Positions 23,573 through 35,593 of a DNA stretch of 64,000 bases are shown in pieces. How positions within the stretch are numbered: position 1 is the first letter of the stretch; each line of letters begins with the position of its first letter. The notes under the pieces were generated by a model. That model ran no database searches and was not told the DNA's origin. It was given only the letters and a program-made list of their open reading frames with translations. The translations under genes were made by a program, and so were the position numbers. This DNA is from Daldinia sp. FL1419 (lineage: Eukaryota; Ascomycota; Sordariomycetes; Xylariales; Hypoxylaceae): assembly GCA_025201765.1 (NCBI GenBank), contig MU623343.1, forward strand, positions 434,001-498,000. Direction: 5' to 3'.

Positions 23573-24774
23573 TCACCGCTCCGTAACAACGTATTCGCCT
23601 GCTCCCCGCGCCCTCTCCATACGCGCCACCACTGACGGCATCTCGCGCTTCAAGCGACCCAGCCCCTTAACTACGTCTTCGTAACCGCTCTCGATGTCTT
23701 CCTGGTGAGGATGTCCTTTACTCAAGTCTCCTAGCAACGGTTCACCGCCAATAGCAGCCGCGCGTTCGTTAGCCGCGGCAAGAGCTTGCTCGTCGTCGGC
23801 GACGGAGCGACGTGCAGCTTCGGCCCAGGAGGCGGCCGCGACGTGGGGAACGGATTTCTTCAGCGCAGCTATGTCCCGGAGTAAGTCTTCTTCCTCGCGG
23901 GTGAGCTCCTCGAGACGGGCGCGCTTGCGCGCGTCAAACGGCTCGTAGACTTCCTCGGGCTGCTGGGGATCAGAGGAACTTCCGGCGAGGTATTGTGCTG
24001 CATCTACAGGCATGCCATTGATGGAGAGGTTGGGGCCTGCGAGGGTGAAGGTTTTGGTGATGTACTACTTGTAGGTTAGTATTTAGAGCTCCTAGAGAGG
24101 ATGCTTGGGCTGTAAACACTAAAATGCAAAAGAGAGAGCTCAAGCATGAGGATACGATATAACAAAATGAACATATGAAGAAAAAAAGACTTCGGGATAA
24201 ATGGTGAAAAAGAAAGGATAAAAAGAAAAAAGAAAAAAACATACAACACCGGGGATTCGCTGGTCGTCACCGACCCAACTACTGATCCGGCGGTATCTGG
24301 CTTATCTATGGGAGAGCGGACGGGATCCCGAGTTTTCCAGATCCTATGGTCGTATGTGATAGAGGTATGCATTAATTATAATTATATAGCATCCCACCGC
24401 CAACATATCTTATTTTACAAGACCGTACCATAGCTCAAAATGTAAACATGCATATATAAAACAAAAACCGGGAATTGGATCTAGGAAATATTACACACCA
24501 ACGGCTGCGCGCAAGAGAGAAAAATTACGACGCAAAAATAAAAGGTAATAGAAAAATTAATAAATAAAAAACATACCTCGTTAACCAACTCCTCGATCCT
24601 CGTGCGCAACTCGTCGCCGTCCGCAGCGCCGCCGCCGCCGCTCCCCGCGCCGTCGACCGGCGGAAACGCCTCGTCCAGGCGCGCGGCGGCCGCGCGGCGC
24701 ACGTTGGCCAGCAAGTACGCCAGGTCGTCGGGGGCCTGGAGCTCGATCTTTCGGTGCGCCGCCGAGCCCTCCAT
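23573..24774 (-). CDS. Kinetochore protein Mis14/NSL1
   Basis: Two exons (24774-24577 and 24064-23573) give 229 residues. Exon 1 has HRKIELQAPDDLAYLLANVRRAA and RTRIEELVNE; exon 2 continues in phase with YITKTFTLAGPNLSINGMPVD, then a Glu/Arg-rich helical segment (ARLEELTREEEDLLRDIAAL, LGRLKREMPSVVARMERAR). This layout is that of fungal Mis14/NSL1, a subunit of the MIND/Mis12 kinetochore complex that links centromere chromatin to the Ndc80 complex. The intron of 512 nt is unusually long for this locus, where others are 50-110 nt (150 at most); no extra exon was recognised inside it. An internal Ala/Gly-rich stretch in exon 1 has high GC. Confidence 0.85.
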
Positions 24775-25431
24775 GGTTGCTGTCTTCTGATCTACCTAGG
24801 TGCACCTAGTTTGGCCTTAGGTAAAGGTTGGCCAAGAGAGAAGAAGAAGAAGAAGGAGGAGGAGGAGGTCTTGGGATTTTGGTGAAATAGGGTGAGATGA
24901 TATGATGCGGTGGTGGCGATTACAAAAGAAGCCTGAGAAATGTTGGTCGTGGTGCTGGAAGGATATCTTTGCAATGGACTGGGGAGGTACCTAACTTAGG
25001 TAGGTAATGCTCTTTTTCTCCGTTGCTGTTCTGATAAAAAAAAAACCAACCAGACCGAAAAGTAACTAACCTTAGGTGGTTGTTCAGGTAGTATAGCAGC
25101 GACGGGATTCCTAATTTTGCCTTTTGGTAAAAGTTGATTGGTTAGCTTAATGAGACGGATTTGTGATGCAGAATGTCGCGAATGTTTATCCAATCTAATA
25201 TGCAACTTTCGAGTAAGATCAACAATATATAAGCGGGTTATCCAGGACCTTTTATGCAGTTATCCGTGCACCTTTATCATAGGTACTATGTACATAACCT
25301 AGTCCCTACCCCCTACCTAGAGGCTACCTCCTTAGTGTAACTTTACATGCTGAGTTCCTTTTACCACCCGACTGCACCCTCTAGTATTTGCAATTCGCAT
25401 CCTTCTATATAATCCTCTTAATAAGCCGTCT
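24775..25431. other. Intergenic, nothing recognised
   Basis: This is the promoter side of MIS14. Purine-rich repeats (GAAGAAGAAG type) lie near 24840-24870. No gene was seen. Confidence 0.55.
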
Positions 25432-26834
25432 GTGAAGTACTACGTATGTATGTCCGAAGCAGTCGACCTCGCTGGTGTCATCGGAACACGGTTCGGGATA
25501 AGAGTCGGTGTTATTGCGCTTATAGGGATTGATGGCCCTATTTTAGCTTTGCTCTCGTCAACAGAAAGGCAGCAGGCACTCGAAGCTATCGGGAGGGAGA
25601 AAAATGGTTATATATCACCCGGGTTATCATCAAGGTCCAAATACTCATCTATTTCAACGGGTACAAGCACCACGCCTGAGAATCTTCTACTCCCAAGCCC
25701 CTTTTCATCGGCCATTGCTTTAGACAACAATATGCTAAAGAAAGTCGACACGAAGTCCACATGGATTAATTTCAGCGTCCTGCTCGAAGCGTTTGGAATC
25801 CAGCTACGCCGAGGAAACGGCATATTCGCCAAGGATCGAAAAATGTACCTTCTAGTTCACCGTTTCTAGATTCTTGCTATAGGGTTGCTTGAGAAGTATA
25901 CAACGCAAAATGATACTAGACACATGTCGAGTCACAGGACTGCGGTATTCAGTCTTCCGGCCTCCCGCAGTAGGAGGGGTTAGCATACGTGATAGTTACC
26001 AACCAAACCCAGAACGCAGTCCTAGAATTTGAAGAAACTAGAAGTGTTGAAGAATCCGTGGTAGACTTTTATGGTATTACGGGCCATTTTCAAACTCCAA
26101 TTCTGGACCCAAGGTCGTGGTCTACCGATATTCCAGTCCTGATATTTCGTCCGGCCCCAACGCTACGTAGGTATGCAAGGAATACAGAAGGATGGGTTAC
26201 TACCAAAGGATCTGTTTCTTTTTGCCAGTGGCTTCCTACGTTTATCCGAATCTCACTACATGTATTTGACGGAAAGTCTTGCCTCCCTGATGTATACGCC
26301 GACGGCGATTTTGATAACCATAATAACGATGAAGATTGGGAGATTGTTCGCATGCCAAGGAGACCTCATTATTAGAATGTTAATCCTATGTACGAGCCTC
26401 AAAGGCCAGAATCCGCTGTCCATCTCCGGCCGTCTAGTATTGATGAGAAATTTTCTAATATGGGAAACATGTTTTTCAACACTCAATATCCTGCATGATA
26501 TGGACTTAAACTACCTAATAATGAGGGCGTTAGGAGGAAAACTAAGCATATTAGCGGAGCCACTTGCGTGCCAACAGATTCAGAGTGAATGCGCGTTAAA
26601 AAATCATACGAGGACGTATGCAGGTATCGAAAAGAGGCACAAGAATTGGCGTCTGCTCTCCTGAATTCCCACATCCTCCGGAAGGATATCAGCAGATTAA
26701 ATCGCAAAAGAGTAGGGGTGACATTGCCAACTCAAATTCGCCTGGCTGAACAACTTATTATGATAATGGCGAGACTGGGGCAGAGCGTTAAGATATTAAA
26801 TCTGATCCCGCAGAATAAGCAAAGGCCAATATGA
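25432..26834 (+). pseudogene. Unrecognised, probably decayed or multi-exon locus
   Basis: A series of overlapping plus-strand open frames lies in different phases: 25432-25869 (145 codons; a hydrophobic GIRVGVIALIGIDGPILALL segment then a Ser/Thr-rich stretch), 25989-26375 (EEFEETRSVEE-like start, then RSWSTDIPVLIFRPAP and WEIVRMPRR), 26173-26664 and 26589-26834. The 25989-26375 stretch reads like genuine protein sequence. I could not join the pieces with convincing introns, and the phases overlap. I therefore suspect a gene broken by frameshifts, but an intact multi-exon gene is possible. No family is recognised. Confidence 0.35.
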
Positions 26835-27273
26835 GCTGGGGAGTCACAATGGGTGGGCAGTAGTCGACAATGTTATAAGCATTCTAGCCATTCACCAATG
26901 CTGAGTTTTTAGAACTCGTTACCTAGGTAGTCGCTGAGAGATATCAGCAAAATCACGGGTTCGACTATTCAGTGAGACATGTGGTCCAGGACAATAAAGG
27001 TATCATCCGCGTTCGGCGTTTTCCAATCTTCCAGGGTAGATTGGGATTCGCTGTCCTGATGATGTGCAGATGCATGAAACCATTGGAATAAGCTACATTG
27101 TCATAGCATTAGCTACTATAAGAGCGGTCTTCAAATTCAAAATACTAAGTATTTGTTTCGATGCGGATCCGTTGATTAACACGGTTGGAGATTGGAAAGA
27201 TTTTGTATATATCCAATAATTATTGTTCATCTTATTCGAAATATACTTTCATTGTCTTATAGACGCAGGGGGG
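26835..27273. other. Intergenic, nothing recognised
   Basis: This is the 3' flank of the minus-strand methyltransferase gene; nothing distinctive was seen. A GGTTCGAC string near 26958 was considered as a tRNA T-loop and rejected. Confidence 0.55.
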
Positions 27274-28476
27274 TTACGTAGCCCCTTTGGCCTTTCTTAG
27301 TAGGTATATATCAACTACCTCATCCTCTTCGCCCAGCTTTGGCAGCGGTATGGACTTAATAACGCTATATCGCCAGTCATCAGCGGTTAGCAACTCGAAT
27401 AAAGCTTGTTCGGAAGAATGGCGAGGCTTCGTTGCTAGAATGACGGAAGCCTTTATACCATCTTCTACCCCGCCATGCTCCGAATTCGCTGTATGCAGCG
27501 CGCTTAACGTTCCAACAAGCGCGGGCAGTGAGTCAACATTGTACGTGCAGTCGCTAAGCACAATCAAATCCCACGGGCGGGCAGAGACGAGAGTCCCAAA
27601 CTTTCCGTGTTTGCCTTCGTCCCAGTCTAGATCCTCATATTGAAGAGTCACCGTAGAGCCGTTAGGGTTTATACGGGAGAGCGCCGCCTTGGCCCTCGAA
27701 ATATTCGACCTGGCGCGTTCTTCTGCTTCTGGAAGGTCTGTTAGTAGTACGGTAGCCGTATTAGACGTATGGCCGTGTGCAACAGCCCTCTCTATGATTT
27801 GTGCTAGGGTGATCCCGAGGATACCAACACCGCTACCGAGCTCTATGAGGTTAAACCCGTCTTCCCGCATGGGTAGCATATCGTCGATGCCTTTCTTAGT
27901 ATCGCATGCGTCCGCTAAGAAGGACGCCGTCACAACGCCCGCATCCCATATGTGCCGCGCGATGCTTTCACCGACGTCCTCTTCGAGATTGACATCCAGC
28001 TGGTCCCGGGACTGAAGAGCCGCGCTAAGCCGGAGCGTCCGCACAGCGACGGGCGAGCAGACGCCGTTCGCCATCTCTACGGAAACTGGCATGATGAGGC
28101 CTTTGCTTACAGGCGAGCCTCTAACGACGCCCCACGGAAGCGCATCGCTGCCTTTCAGCACTCCCAACGGTGGGGTTTGCGTCGCTGGATGAATCCTAAT
28201 GGTACAGGTGACGTCGTCCTTCTTCGTATGCGCCTTGATGGAGACCTTGATGTCGAGACATCGCATGCCGGCCATCCATTTAGGTGGTCGATCCGTTCCC
28301 AGTATGACTGACTGGCCTGTCGGATTCTCCACCGAGATGACCAAGTCGACAGGCTCATCCGGGTATAAAAATGAGTCACCCAGATCCGTGGTGATGGTAA
28401 GAAGGATAGAGATAAGCGGCCTTTTGAGGTTTGATGCGTCTAATTTGGGGCCACGCAACAAGCGTATGTAGTGCAT
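27274..28476 (-). CDS. Family-16 (METTL21-like) S-adenosylmethionine methyltransferase
   Basis: This single-exon protein has 400 residues. The C-terminal half is a class I methyltransferase of the Methyltransf_16 family (often annotated as nicotinamide N-methyltransferase or lysine methyltransferase): ARHIWDAGVVTASFLADAC leads into SAM-binding motif I (LIELGSGVGILGITLA), LLTDLPEA at the end of strand 2, and motif IV DLIVLSDCTYN. The DxxY-like DCTY differs from arginine methyltransferases and fits the lysine group. The N-terminal 150 residues form a beta-rich region of unknown role (DLVISVENPTGQSVILGTDRP). The substrate cannot be told from sequence. A long open frame on the opposite strand is a shadow. 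Confidence 0.82.
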   Translation of the reverse strand: MHYIRLLRGPKLDASNLKRPLISILLTITTDLGDSFLYPDEPVDLVISVENPTGQSVILGTDRPPKWMAGMRCLDIKVSIKAHTKKDDVTCTIRIHPATQTPPLGVLKGSDALPWGVVRGSPVSKGLIMPVSVEMANGVCSPVAVRTLRLSAALQSRDQLDVNLEEDVGESIARHIWDAGVVTASFLADACDTKKGIDDMLPMREDGFNLIELGSGVGILGITLAQIIERAVAHGHTSNTATVLLTDLPEAEERARSNISRAKAALSRINPNGSTVTLQYEDLDWDEGKHGKFGTLVSARPWDLIVLSDCTYNVDSLPALVGTLSALHTANSEHGGVEDGIKASVILATKPRHSSEQALFELLTADDWRYSVIKSIPLPKLGEEDEVVDIYLLRKAKGAT

Positions 28477-31288
28477 CTTAATGCGATACCGAGCCTTGGG
28501 TACGGTAAGTTGAGTCCGATGATTTGTCTATTCGGTAGTATTTGGGTAGTTTATTTGGGTATTTGCGCCTTGGCGACATGCATCTTTTTCCGTGCCCAAC
28601 ATTGCAACGTGCCGTCGACAAGGTTCACCGCTAGCTAGTTGAGTCTAAGCCATTGGCGCGCATCGGCCTTTGGTATCAACATGGGATTTTTAGTGATCGA
28701 GATCCACTTCGGCGATTGTTGCTGGATAAGCGATGGGTGATGGGCGATGGGCTTTAACGATGATAAATGTTGAAATGTTGAATGATTGGGAACGTAGAGA
28801 ATATAATTGTGCGTCCCGTTAAATTGGGATTACTTTCTACAGGCCGAAAAGCGGGTCGGAAGTAGGTATACACAATTACATCTTGCATGGAGTATCTCAT
28901 GTAATAAATCTAAGTATATACAACCTAATACCTCAAGTATACGGACTGACGGATCCGTGCCTAGTAGTGTAGGTAGGTATGTACTACCTACCATGTATGT
29001 TCAAGGTTAAAGTGCCGCCTGACGTTCAGCACATGTGTATGCATGTGGTACCTAGCCGGGGCAGCTGAATAGGAAGGGGGCTAGTGAGACCTAAGTACAC
29101 ACGTACTTGTAACTATGTAGGTAGGTACATGTAGCTAGAATTCGTTAGATCAATGGATTGGGCTCTTATCTGCAAATAGACTTCACACCATTGATCGCGA
29201 AGCTGAGTCTACCCCATATTCGCAAATGGGAACCCGCCCTTAGCCCCGGTTAGTGCCTGATACCTTACATTGTGTTGAATTAGTTGCTGAATTAGTTTAT
29301 TACTATTTCTTAATATTATGGCATATGCCGACTTGAAGATTGAGAGTATTACATTACTTTGGGGACGATGATCTGTCGAGAAGGGAAAAAGGCTGGCGAG
29401 GGAGCAGTGAAATATTTTTTTGAGAGGTTCGTGACCCGATGCGTCCTACTAAAATATACCCTCATCTTACCTGTACACGTGGCTATGAGACAAACATGTT
29501 GATATAGGGTTATTGGATACCCTACCCGTTCTACTTCAAGATCGCCACGAATGCATGTGAATATCTCCGCCCGCATATACTATGTGGTCAATCACAATTA
29601 TTCCCTGAAGGCGATCAAAGAGTCAAATGTCAAACGTGACCGTTCCTAGTAGCATTGCGTATATTGGCTCACTCGTTTAGATTTTTACTGTGGTAACTGT
29701 GGTATAATATTCTACAATAATCTAAAAGAGAACCTGTTGCAAAAATCATAAGCGGTAAGATTTGAAAATATCAAAAGAGAACTGCATAATAATATCAAGT
29801 TCGCTTATACTTGACAACTAGGTGCTTTATCCTATAACTAGAGGTGGATGATGTTATATATTTCAGACTTCGGCTCGCACAGTAATATATAATTCCTGAA
29901 GGAGACGTCTCTTATTGTAAGCGCTCTGAACACTAGCCGTATCAGTCGCGCCAAACGAGCTTAACCGACCCTTTCGGGTAAGAAGATTGATCCGATAACG
30001 CAATTCGTGGGGTAGAAAAGTGGGATAGTTAACGACAAGCGGGATGTCTGCACTGTGCGAGTATAAGGGCCTCTTTTAGGGGGTAGGATTGCGTGCGGGA
30101 TGAAGGAAGTCGTTCTCTACCTAGGTACCCACGTAAGATAATGTAGGTACACCCCTACGTACATACGTACGTACCTAAAGGTAAGTTCCAAGGTTCAATT
30201 ATACTTGTATATACATGATACAGATTTGGATGGTTCTCCAATCACTTGAATTGATTTTAGATTATACTTATTTTTATTCTGATCTAGGCGCGGATCTGAC
30301 ATGGATCAAGAATAAATCGTAGCGATCAATTACCTAGGTACTTAGTATGTAAGTGGAATGAGTCGTTTCAGGTATTCTAAAAATTGAACTGGTCGTCGTA
30401 GGTAATATACGGGTAGGTTAGGTGGATGTGTGGTTTTGTATAATGCTATGTTATGTACGAGGTAAGGTAATTCACAATTGATACTCACAATAGGACTCCT
30501 ACCTCGGTAATCCACGTGGTGTTTCTTGAGAAATGTTTCACTAGGTAACAAGAGACCCATCCTTGTTTTACCTTCGGCACCTACGTCTCCTATCTGATCA
30601 CCTGTGTGCTCTCTACGTACCATGCAGTCAAATCTTCTAAGACCATTCGAGTATCGGATCTGAGATGTTCGTAAGAATTATTGAAATAAAATGCGAATCG
30701 AATCAACGAGTTAGCCGCTCTTGATAGACTACTTTAGACGCACACCAGATGCAATGACCCGAAATAATGTATGCAGTCTTTCTATTACCTATGAAGTTGA
30801 GAAAGCAAACACCCTTATCTACTAGTTAACAATAATCCCATTGTTCCTTTCGAGGCGTAGAAGAAGGTAGAGAGAAAACGGTCGGCCAAATAAAATCAAC
30901 AAGAGCAACCAGGGAATACCAACGCCAGCCCCACGTCGAGGGCGTTCATGTAATCTTCATGTAATCATACAATACCCACGAGAACTCCCAGGCCCTTTTG
31001 GGTGTTGAGCGTCCCATGTAAAAATATTCCTATCCGTCCAAGCCAATGTAATGTGTATGATGTTGGTCCCTCCAAGCCGCGCCGCGCAATAGGAAATGCC
31101 GAGATCCATATCCACAATCCATCCAGGCAACCATTGTAGCCCGAATCCAGACGCCGAAGTATTCGTGAAAATGGCAAAGGTATTCTCGCGAGGGTTATGT
31201 GTATCTAGGAAGAAACGACGCTCTGTGAGATTGATCGTAGTGACGCTAAAGACAAATCCCATGGCGGGCCTCTAAATGGGTTTGCCGA
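28477..31288. other. Long intergenic stretch (2.8 kb)
   Basis: No gene was recognised on either strand. TACCTAGGTA/ACCTACCTA motifs recur (near 28975, 29115, 30118, 30165 and 30331). A minus-strand frame at 30957-31262 (101 codons) starts just after the end of the next gene but has no recognisable feature and is not called. The stretch probably holds promoters and untranslated regions only. Confidence 0.5.
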
Positions 31289-31865
31289 TTATGGCAGCAT
31301 CCCTTTAACCTCTTCGTCGCTGAGTCGGATCTCGTGTACAGGCTCTCTGCGGTTTTCTAGGGGTATATAATCGCATTCGACATATGAAGGGACGAATAGC
31401 TCGGGGTTCCATGCGAACCCTTGGCTCGAGGCGAGATACGAGATCTGTAGGGAAGAGGGGGATTAGTAAGACGGCCCCTCAGCAGCACGCTGGTAGCGAA
31501 AGTATTTTCTTACCAATCGAGGGGCCCCATCAGGATCTCCGATGTTGATAACGGTGCACTCGTCCTTGCAGAAGGCGGAGCCTATATGGCGTGAGCAAGC
31601 GGATCTCGGAGGGGAGAACACCATCAAGGTGCCCACGACATTTTTCATCAATACACCAGGAGGCAAACATACTTAATAGACTAGGTCGGCGATGGTGAAT
31701 TGATTTCAATTTGCGTGTCGAATGTACTGAAGACGTATCACTAGGACTAGGGGTCTGAGGAGAACTTGAATATGACGAAGATGAGCTAGCAGTAGCCTTG
31801 GGAGACTGATCATAGGCTGCAGCTGAGGACCGGACGGCCGGGATAGCAATTGTATTAGACGCCAT
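31289..31865 (-). CDS. Small conserved fungal protein of unknown function
   Basis: Three exons (31865-31673, 31581-31514 and 31444-31289) give 138 residues with matching phases and GT-AG borders. The N-terminal half is a Ser/Thr/Pro-rich, probably disordered segment (SSSSSYSSSPQTPSPSDTSS) followed by basic HHRRPSLL. The C-terminal half has ordered, family-like motifs: CTVINIGDPDGAPRL, YLASSQGFAWNPELFVPSYV, and an acidic end EIRLSDEEVKGMLP. I recall short ascomycete hypothetical proteins with this pattern, but no function is known to me. An adjacent upstream ATG (31868) would add one Met. Confidence 0.75.
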
Positions 31866-33727
31866 CATTATAAAATCGCAAGACAGAGCTTCTCTTTTAA
31901 TTATTGAAGGCCGTCGGAAGATCCGATTAGTAGCGGTTGCTATTTTCACACCGAGGGCTGTGTAGCCGAGAATGATAATAAATAGCAAGACAAGTCAAAA
32001 AACACCAGCGGGGGAATAACAAGTGACTGTTGTCAGAGAGTTAAAAAGAGAAGGGAGGAAAAGGAAGGAAATTAGTATTCACGTTTCACTCCTGTAAAAC
32101 AAGCAACGACGAGGTTTAAAAAAAGAAGAAGTGATGTTAAGAGGGAGAAAAGACGATAATATTCACGAGGTGGAAAAGAGACGAAAAGTAGATTTCAAGT
32201 CAGGTGGTTTCAGAGAAGGTGAGAGGCTAGAGGGAATCTACTCCGTATGTACAGTAAAAAAGAGGTCGGACAGCGCCTGCATTGATGCGGGAACGGTCTT
32301 TGGTATTGTACATGTACTTCCTGTATCGCTGTGGTCCGTGGCCCGTGGTCTGTAGTGGTTACCTTAGTACGTTATGTGCTGCTGTATGTAGATATCATGT
32401 ACTCTGTTACTGCAGATGTATGTAATCTAAACGCAGGCGGGCAAGCGGGCTTGCGGGCTTTGGGCGGGCAAGTAGTCAAAGCAGGCTACAAGGAACTGTG
32501 ACCTACTGAACGAATGATACAGTACCTCATCTGTTAAAGCAGTGGATTGTTGGAAGGAGGAGACAATGATAGCCCAGTGCGAAACCGCCGTCAGGTATGA
32601 TGACACATTGGGGACGAGGGACCCTTGCGGGTCCTTTAGGTTCGTTATCGGACTGGATTGGTCTGATAGAGGGGCTGGGTAGTCTAAAAGCTAACACTGT
32701 GCTGTAGAGTGACTTGCCTTTATGTCCACAAGTACATACATGTACGTACATGAAGGCCAAGATACATGCAAGATGCGAAAGGGACGGGCTCAACTGGTTC
32801 CTTTTTTAGCTTCTTCAGTTGCAGCAATAATTACCCAACATCTAAGAATATTTAAAGACCGAATCTGTTAGAGGGCCTCATCGTCTCATCGTCTTATCAG
32901 CATATGACATTTAATGCAAGATTTTTAATTCATGGAAGCCTATTATTATAATAGTACAAAATCAAGAATGTCCTTCTGCCTTCCAATTTCCTTCGTTAGA
33001 CAAGAGCATTACGGGTACACAGTACTATATATACCAACGACAGCACGATGGCTTGAGATCTAGGCCAAGCGCTAGTTTTAGTCGGGCGATGCCGGAAGCT
33101 GATCTTCAGTAGGCTAGGCAAGCTATGCTGCAAGATGAGTGGACAAAAGCTAACCTCTAATATGGGGAACCTTTAATGTTCGCCTTGGATTTGCAGGTGC
33201 TGGGAAGTTAAAGAGCCAATCACCTAATCCTCATGCATTTAAGATGATGCAGGAGCCGGACAATGGAACCAGGGGGTACGGAATATCTATTAATCCTGTA
33301 CTTTCCCAAATACTAAGATTAGCTGCTTTTTTCCCCCAAGGGAGATGTCAAAAAGATAGCACCCCTGCTAAACAACACCAGTTTCTATAACTATGTAGTT
33401 AACTAGTTAATAACTGCTTCATAGTGGAAACTTCACTTACAATAGCAATGTCAATGCTGTAACAAAAAAAAAGTCTGGTAGATATCTATTCATTGATTTC
33501 TATCTAAATAACTAAGGGATAGATTTCATTTTTCTATAACTAGGTAGGTAGGCTTATAAATACAAGATATCTATATTATTTTGGTAGTCATTCTGCTTGC
33601 TTGGCACTGGCCCATGAAATTACCTAAGTACCTAGGTACATACTTACCTTACGTCAGGTAGGTACTTAAGTACCTTAGTGACCGAGTCTCTCAAGGCTAC
33701 AAGGCTGGCGTAGCTGTGCTTGCTAAC
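31866..33727. other. Intergenic, nothing recognised
   Basis: This is upstream of the small conserved gene. It contains a short GGGCGGGCAAG/GGCTTGCGGG repeat near 32437-32470 and TACCTAGGTA-type palindromes at 33618-33670. No coding signal was seen. Confidence 0.5.
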
Positions 33728-33980
33728 CAAGTGGGTGACAAAAAAATTTACATACTTTGAATCTCCTTAACATATACTTCAACTCCAAGGACGTATTTCA
33801 CAACACCTAATAATCGAATTTAATTTTAAAATTATATGCTTAATATTGGAGAGCTAGAAATATTTTTATAATTTTCTTTCAATATTATACGTTCAGTTTG
33901 GAGTTGAAATCATTAGTAGGTATAGATGTAAGTGTTAGTGGAATGAGTAGGAATCTGCAAATTAATTTGTCACCCACTTG
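33728..33980. mobile_element. Candidate MITE, 253 bp with terminal inverted repeats
   Basis: The left end reads CAAGTGGGTGACAAA and the right end its exact reverse complement TTTGTCACCCACTTG. Both ends are flanked by CTAAC (33723-33727 and 33981-33985), a candidate 5-bp target duplication. A second inverted pair lies inside: TTCAACTCCAA near 33779 and TTGGAGTTGAA near 33898. The interior is AT-rich and has no coding capacity. This is the form of a non-autonomous DNA transposon. It lies about 210 bp upstream of the RPT3 start codon. Confidence 0.75.
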
Positions 33981-34190
33981 CTAACGTAACTAGTGTAACT
34001 ACTAACACAACCTTGGACCGTCCAAACTCAACTTGCTATTTCATCGTCATCATTCTCATTCATCAATTTTCAACCTCGACGATAGATACATTCCGGCGAT
34101 CTTTACCTGGGGAATTAAATCTTTGATTAGCCCTACATCTGCAAGTCATTATTTCCACGCTCGGATAATCTCACCGTCGGAGTTGCCATC

Positions 34191-35593
34191 ATGGGTGACG
34201 TTCTCGTAGAAAACCCGTCGAATACTGTGGCACCTCATAACAAGCCTATCCCATCAAACATCCCGAACGTCGAGAGCATCGAGGGAATACCAGCGCAAGG
34301 AGGTGATGAATATGCAGTATTGAAGAAGCTACAGAGGCACTTGGAATACATCCAGTTACAGGAGGAGTACATCAAGGATGAGCAAAGGTACGAAACGGCG
34401 GGAAAGGCTGACGGTCTATTTTTTATTCGTAGCTTGTTATTTCTAACGGGAAACTTACGCAGGAGCTTAAAACGCGAGCTCGTCCGAGCGCAAGAAGAAA
34501 TCAAGAGGATTCAAAGTGTGCCTCTAGTTATCGGCCAATTTATGGAAGCCATCGACCAAAAGTAAGTCCAATAGCTCTCAAAACGCAAATTTCGATTACA
34601 AACGTCTCTAACACCACTACCAGCACCGGAATCGTCCAATCCAGTACAGGTTCTAACTATGTCGTTCGAATCCTATCCACGCTTGACCGCGAGAAGCTCA
34701 AGCCCTCGTCCTCTGTCGCTCTCCACCGGCACTCCAATGCCCTCGTCGATATCCTCCCTCCGGAAGCCGATTCCTCCATCGCCATGCTCGGTGCCGACGA
34801 GAAGCCCGACGTGACATACGCTGATGTTGGTGGATTGGATATGCAAAAGCAAGAAATCCGTGAAGCTGTCGAGTTACCTCTAACCCACTTCGACCTCTAC
34901 AAGCAGATCGGTATCGATCCCCCGCGCGGTGTCCTGCTCTATGGTCCCCCGGGTACTGGAAAAACCATGCTTGTCAAGGCAGTAGCCAACTCCACCACAG
35001 CAAACTTTATCCGAGTCGTTGGTTCCGAGTTCGTCCAAAAGTACCTGGGTGAAGGTCCCCGTATGGTCCGTGATGTTTTCCGTATGGCCCGTGAGAACTC
35101 CCCCGCCATCATCTTTATCGACGAGATCGACGCCATCGCCACCAAGCGTTTCGACGCCCAGACCGGTGCCGACCGAGAAGTCCAGCGTATCCTGCTCGAG
35201 CTGCTCAACCAGATGGACGGTTTCGACCAGACTTCCAACGTCAAGGTCATCATGGCCACCAACCGTGCCGATACCCTGGATCCCGCCCTTCTACGACCCG
35301 GTCGTCTCGACCGAAAGATCGAATTCCCCAGCCTGCGTGATCGCCGAGAACGTCGTCTTATTTTCAGCACCATCGCCAGCAAGATGAGTCTCGCCCCCGA
35401 GGTCGATCTCGACAGTCTTATTGTCCGCAACGATCCCCTCAGCGGTGCCGTCATCGCTGCTATTATGCAAGAAGCCGGCCTCCGCGCCGTCCGGAAGAAC
35501 CGTTACAACATCATCCAGTCCGATCTCGAGGATGCCTATTCCAGTCAAGTCAAGGGCACAAGTGACGAGAATAAGTTCGATTTCTACAAATAG
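34191..35593 (+). CDS. RPT3: 26S proteasome regulatory ATPase Rpt3
   Basis: Three exons (34191-34387, 34463-34561 and 34624-35593) give 421 residues. This is one of six AAA+ ATPases in the base ring of the 19S particle, which unfolds ubiquitinated substrates into the 20S core. It has an N-terminal coiled coil (LQRHLEYIQLQEEYIKDEQ, ELVRAQEEIKRIQ), the OB domain (GSNYVVRILSTLDREKL), Walker A GPPGTGKT, Walker B IIFIDEIDAI, arginine-finger region LRPGRLDRKIEF, and the C-terminal FYK of the HbYX type that docks into the 20S alpha ring. The MGDVLVENPS start and overall sequence single out Rpt3 (human PSMC4). Codon use is strongly C-ending, as in highly expressed fungal genes. Confidence 0.97.

Noticed and set aside
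26940..26985. Possible tRNA T-loop (GGTTCGAC)
   Set aside because: No matching acceptor stem, anticodon arm or D-loop could be folded around it.
30957..31262. Minus-strand frame of 101 codons just downstream of the small conserved gene
   Set aside because: It has no homology-like motif and no introns to extend it. It could be a small gene, but nothing supports it beyond being open.
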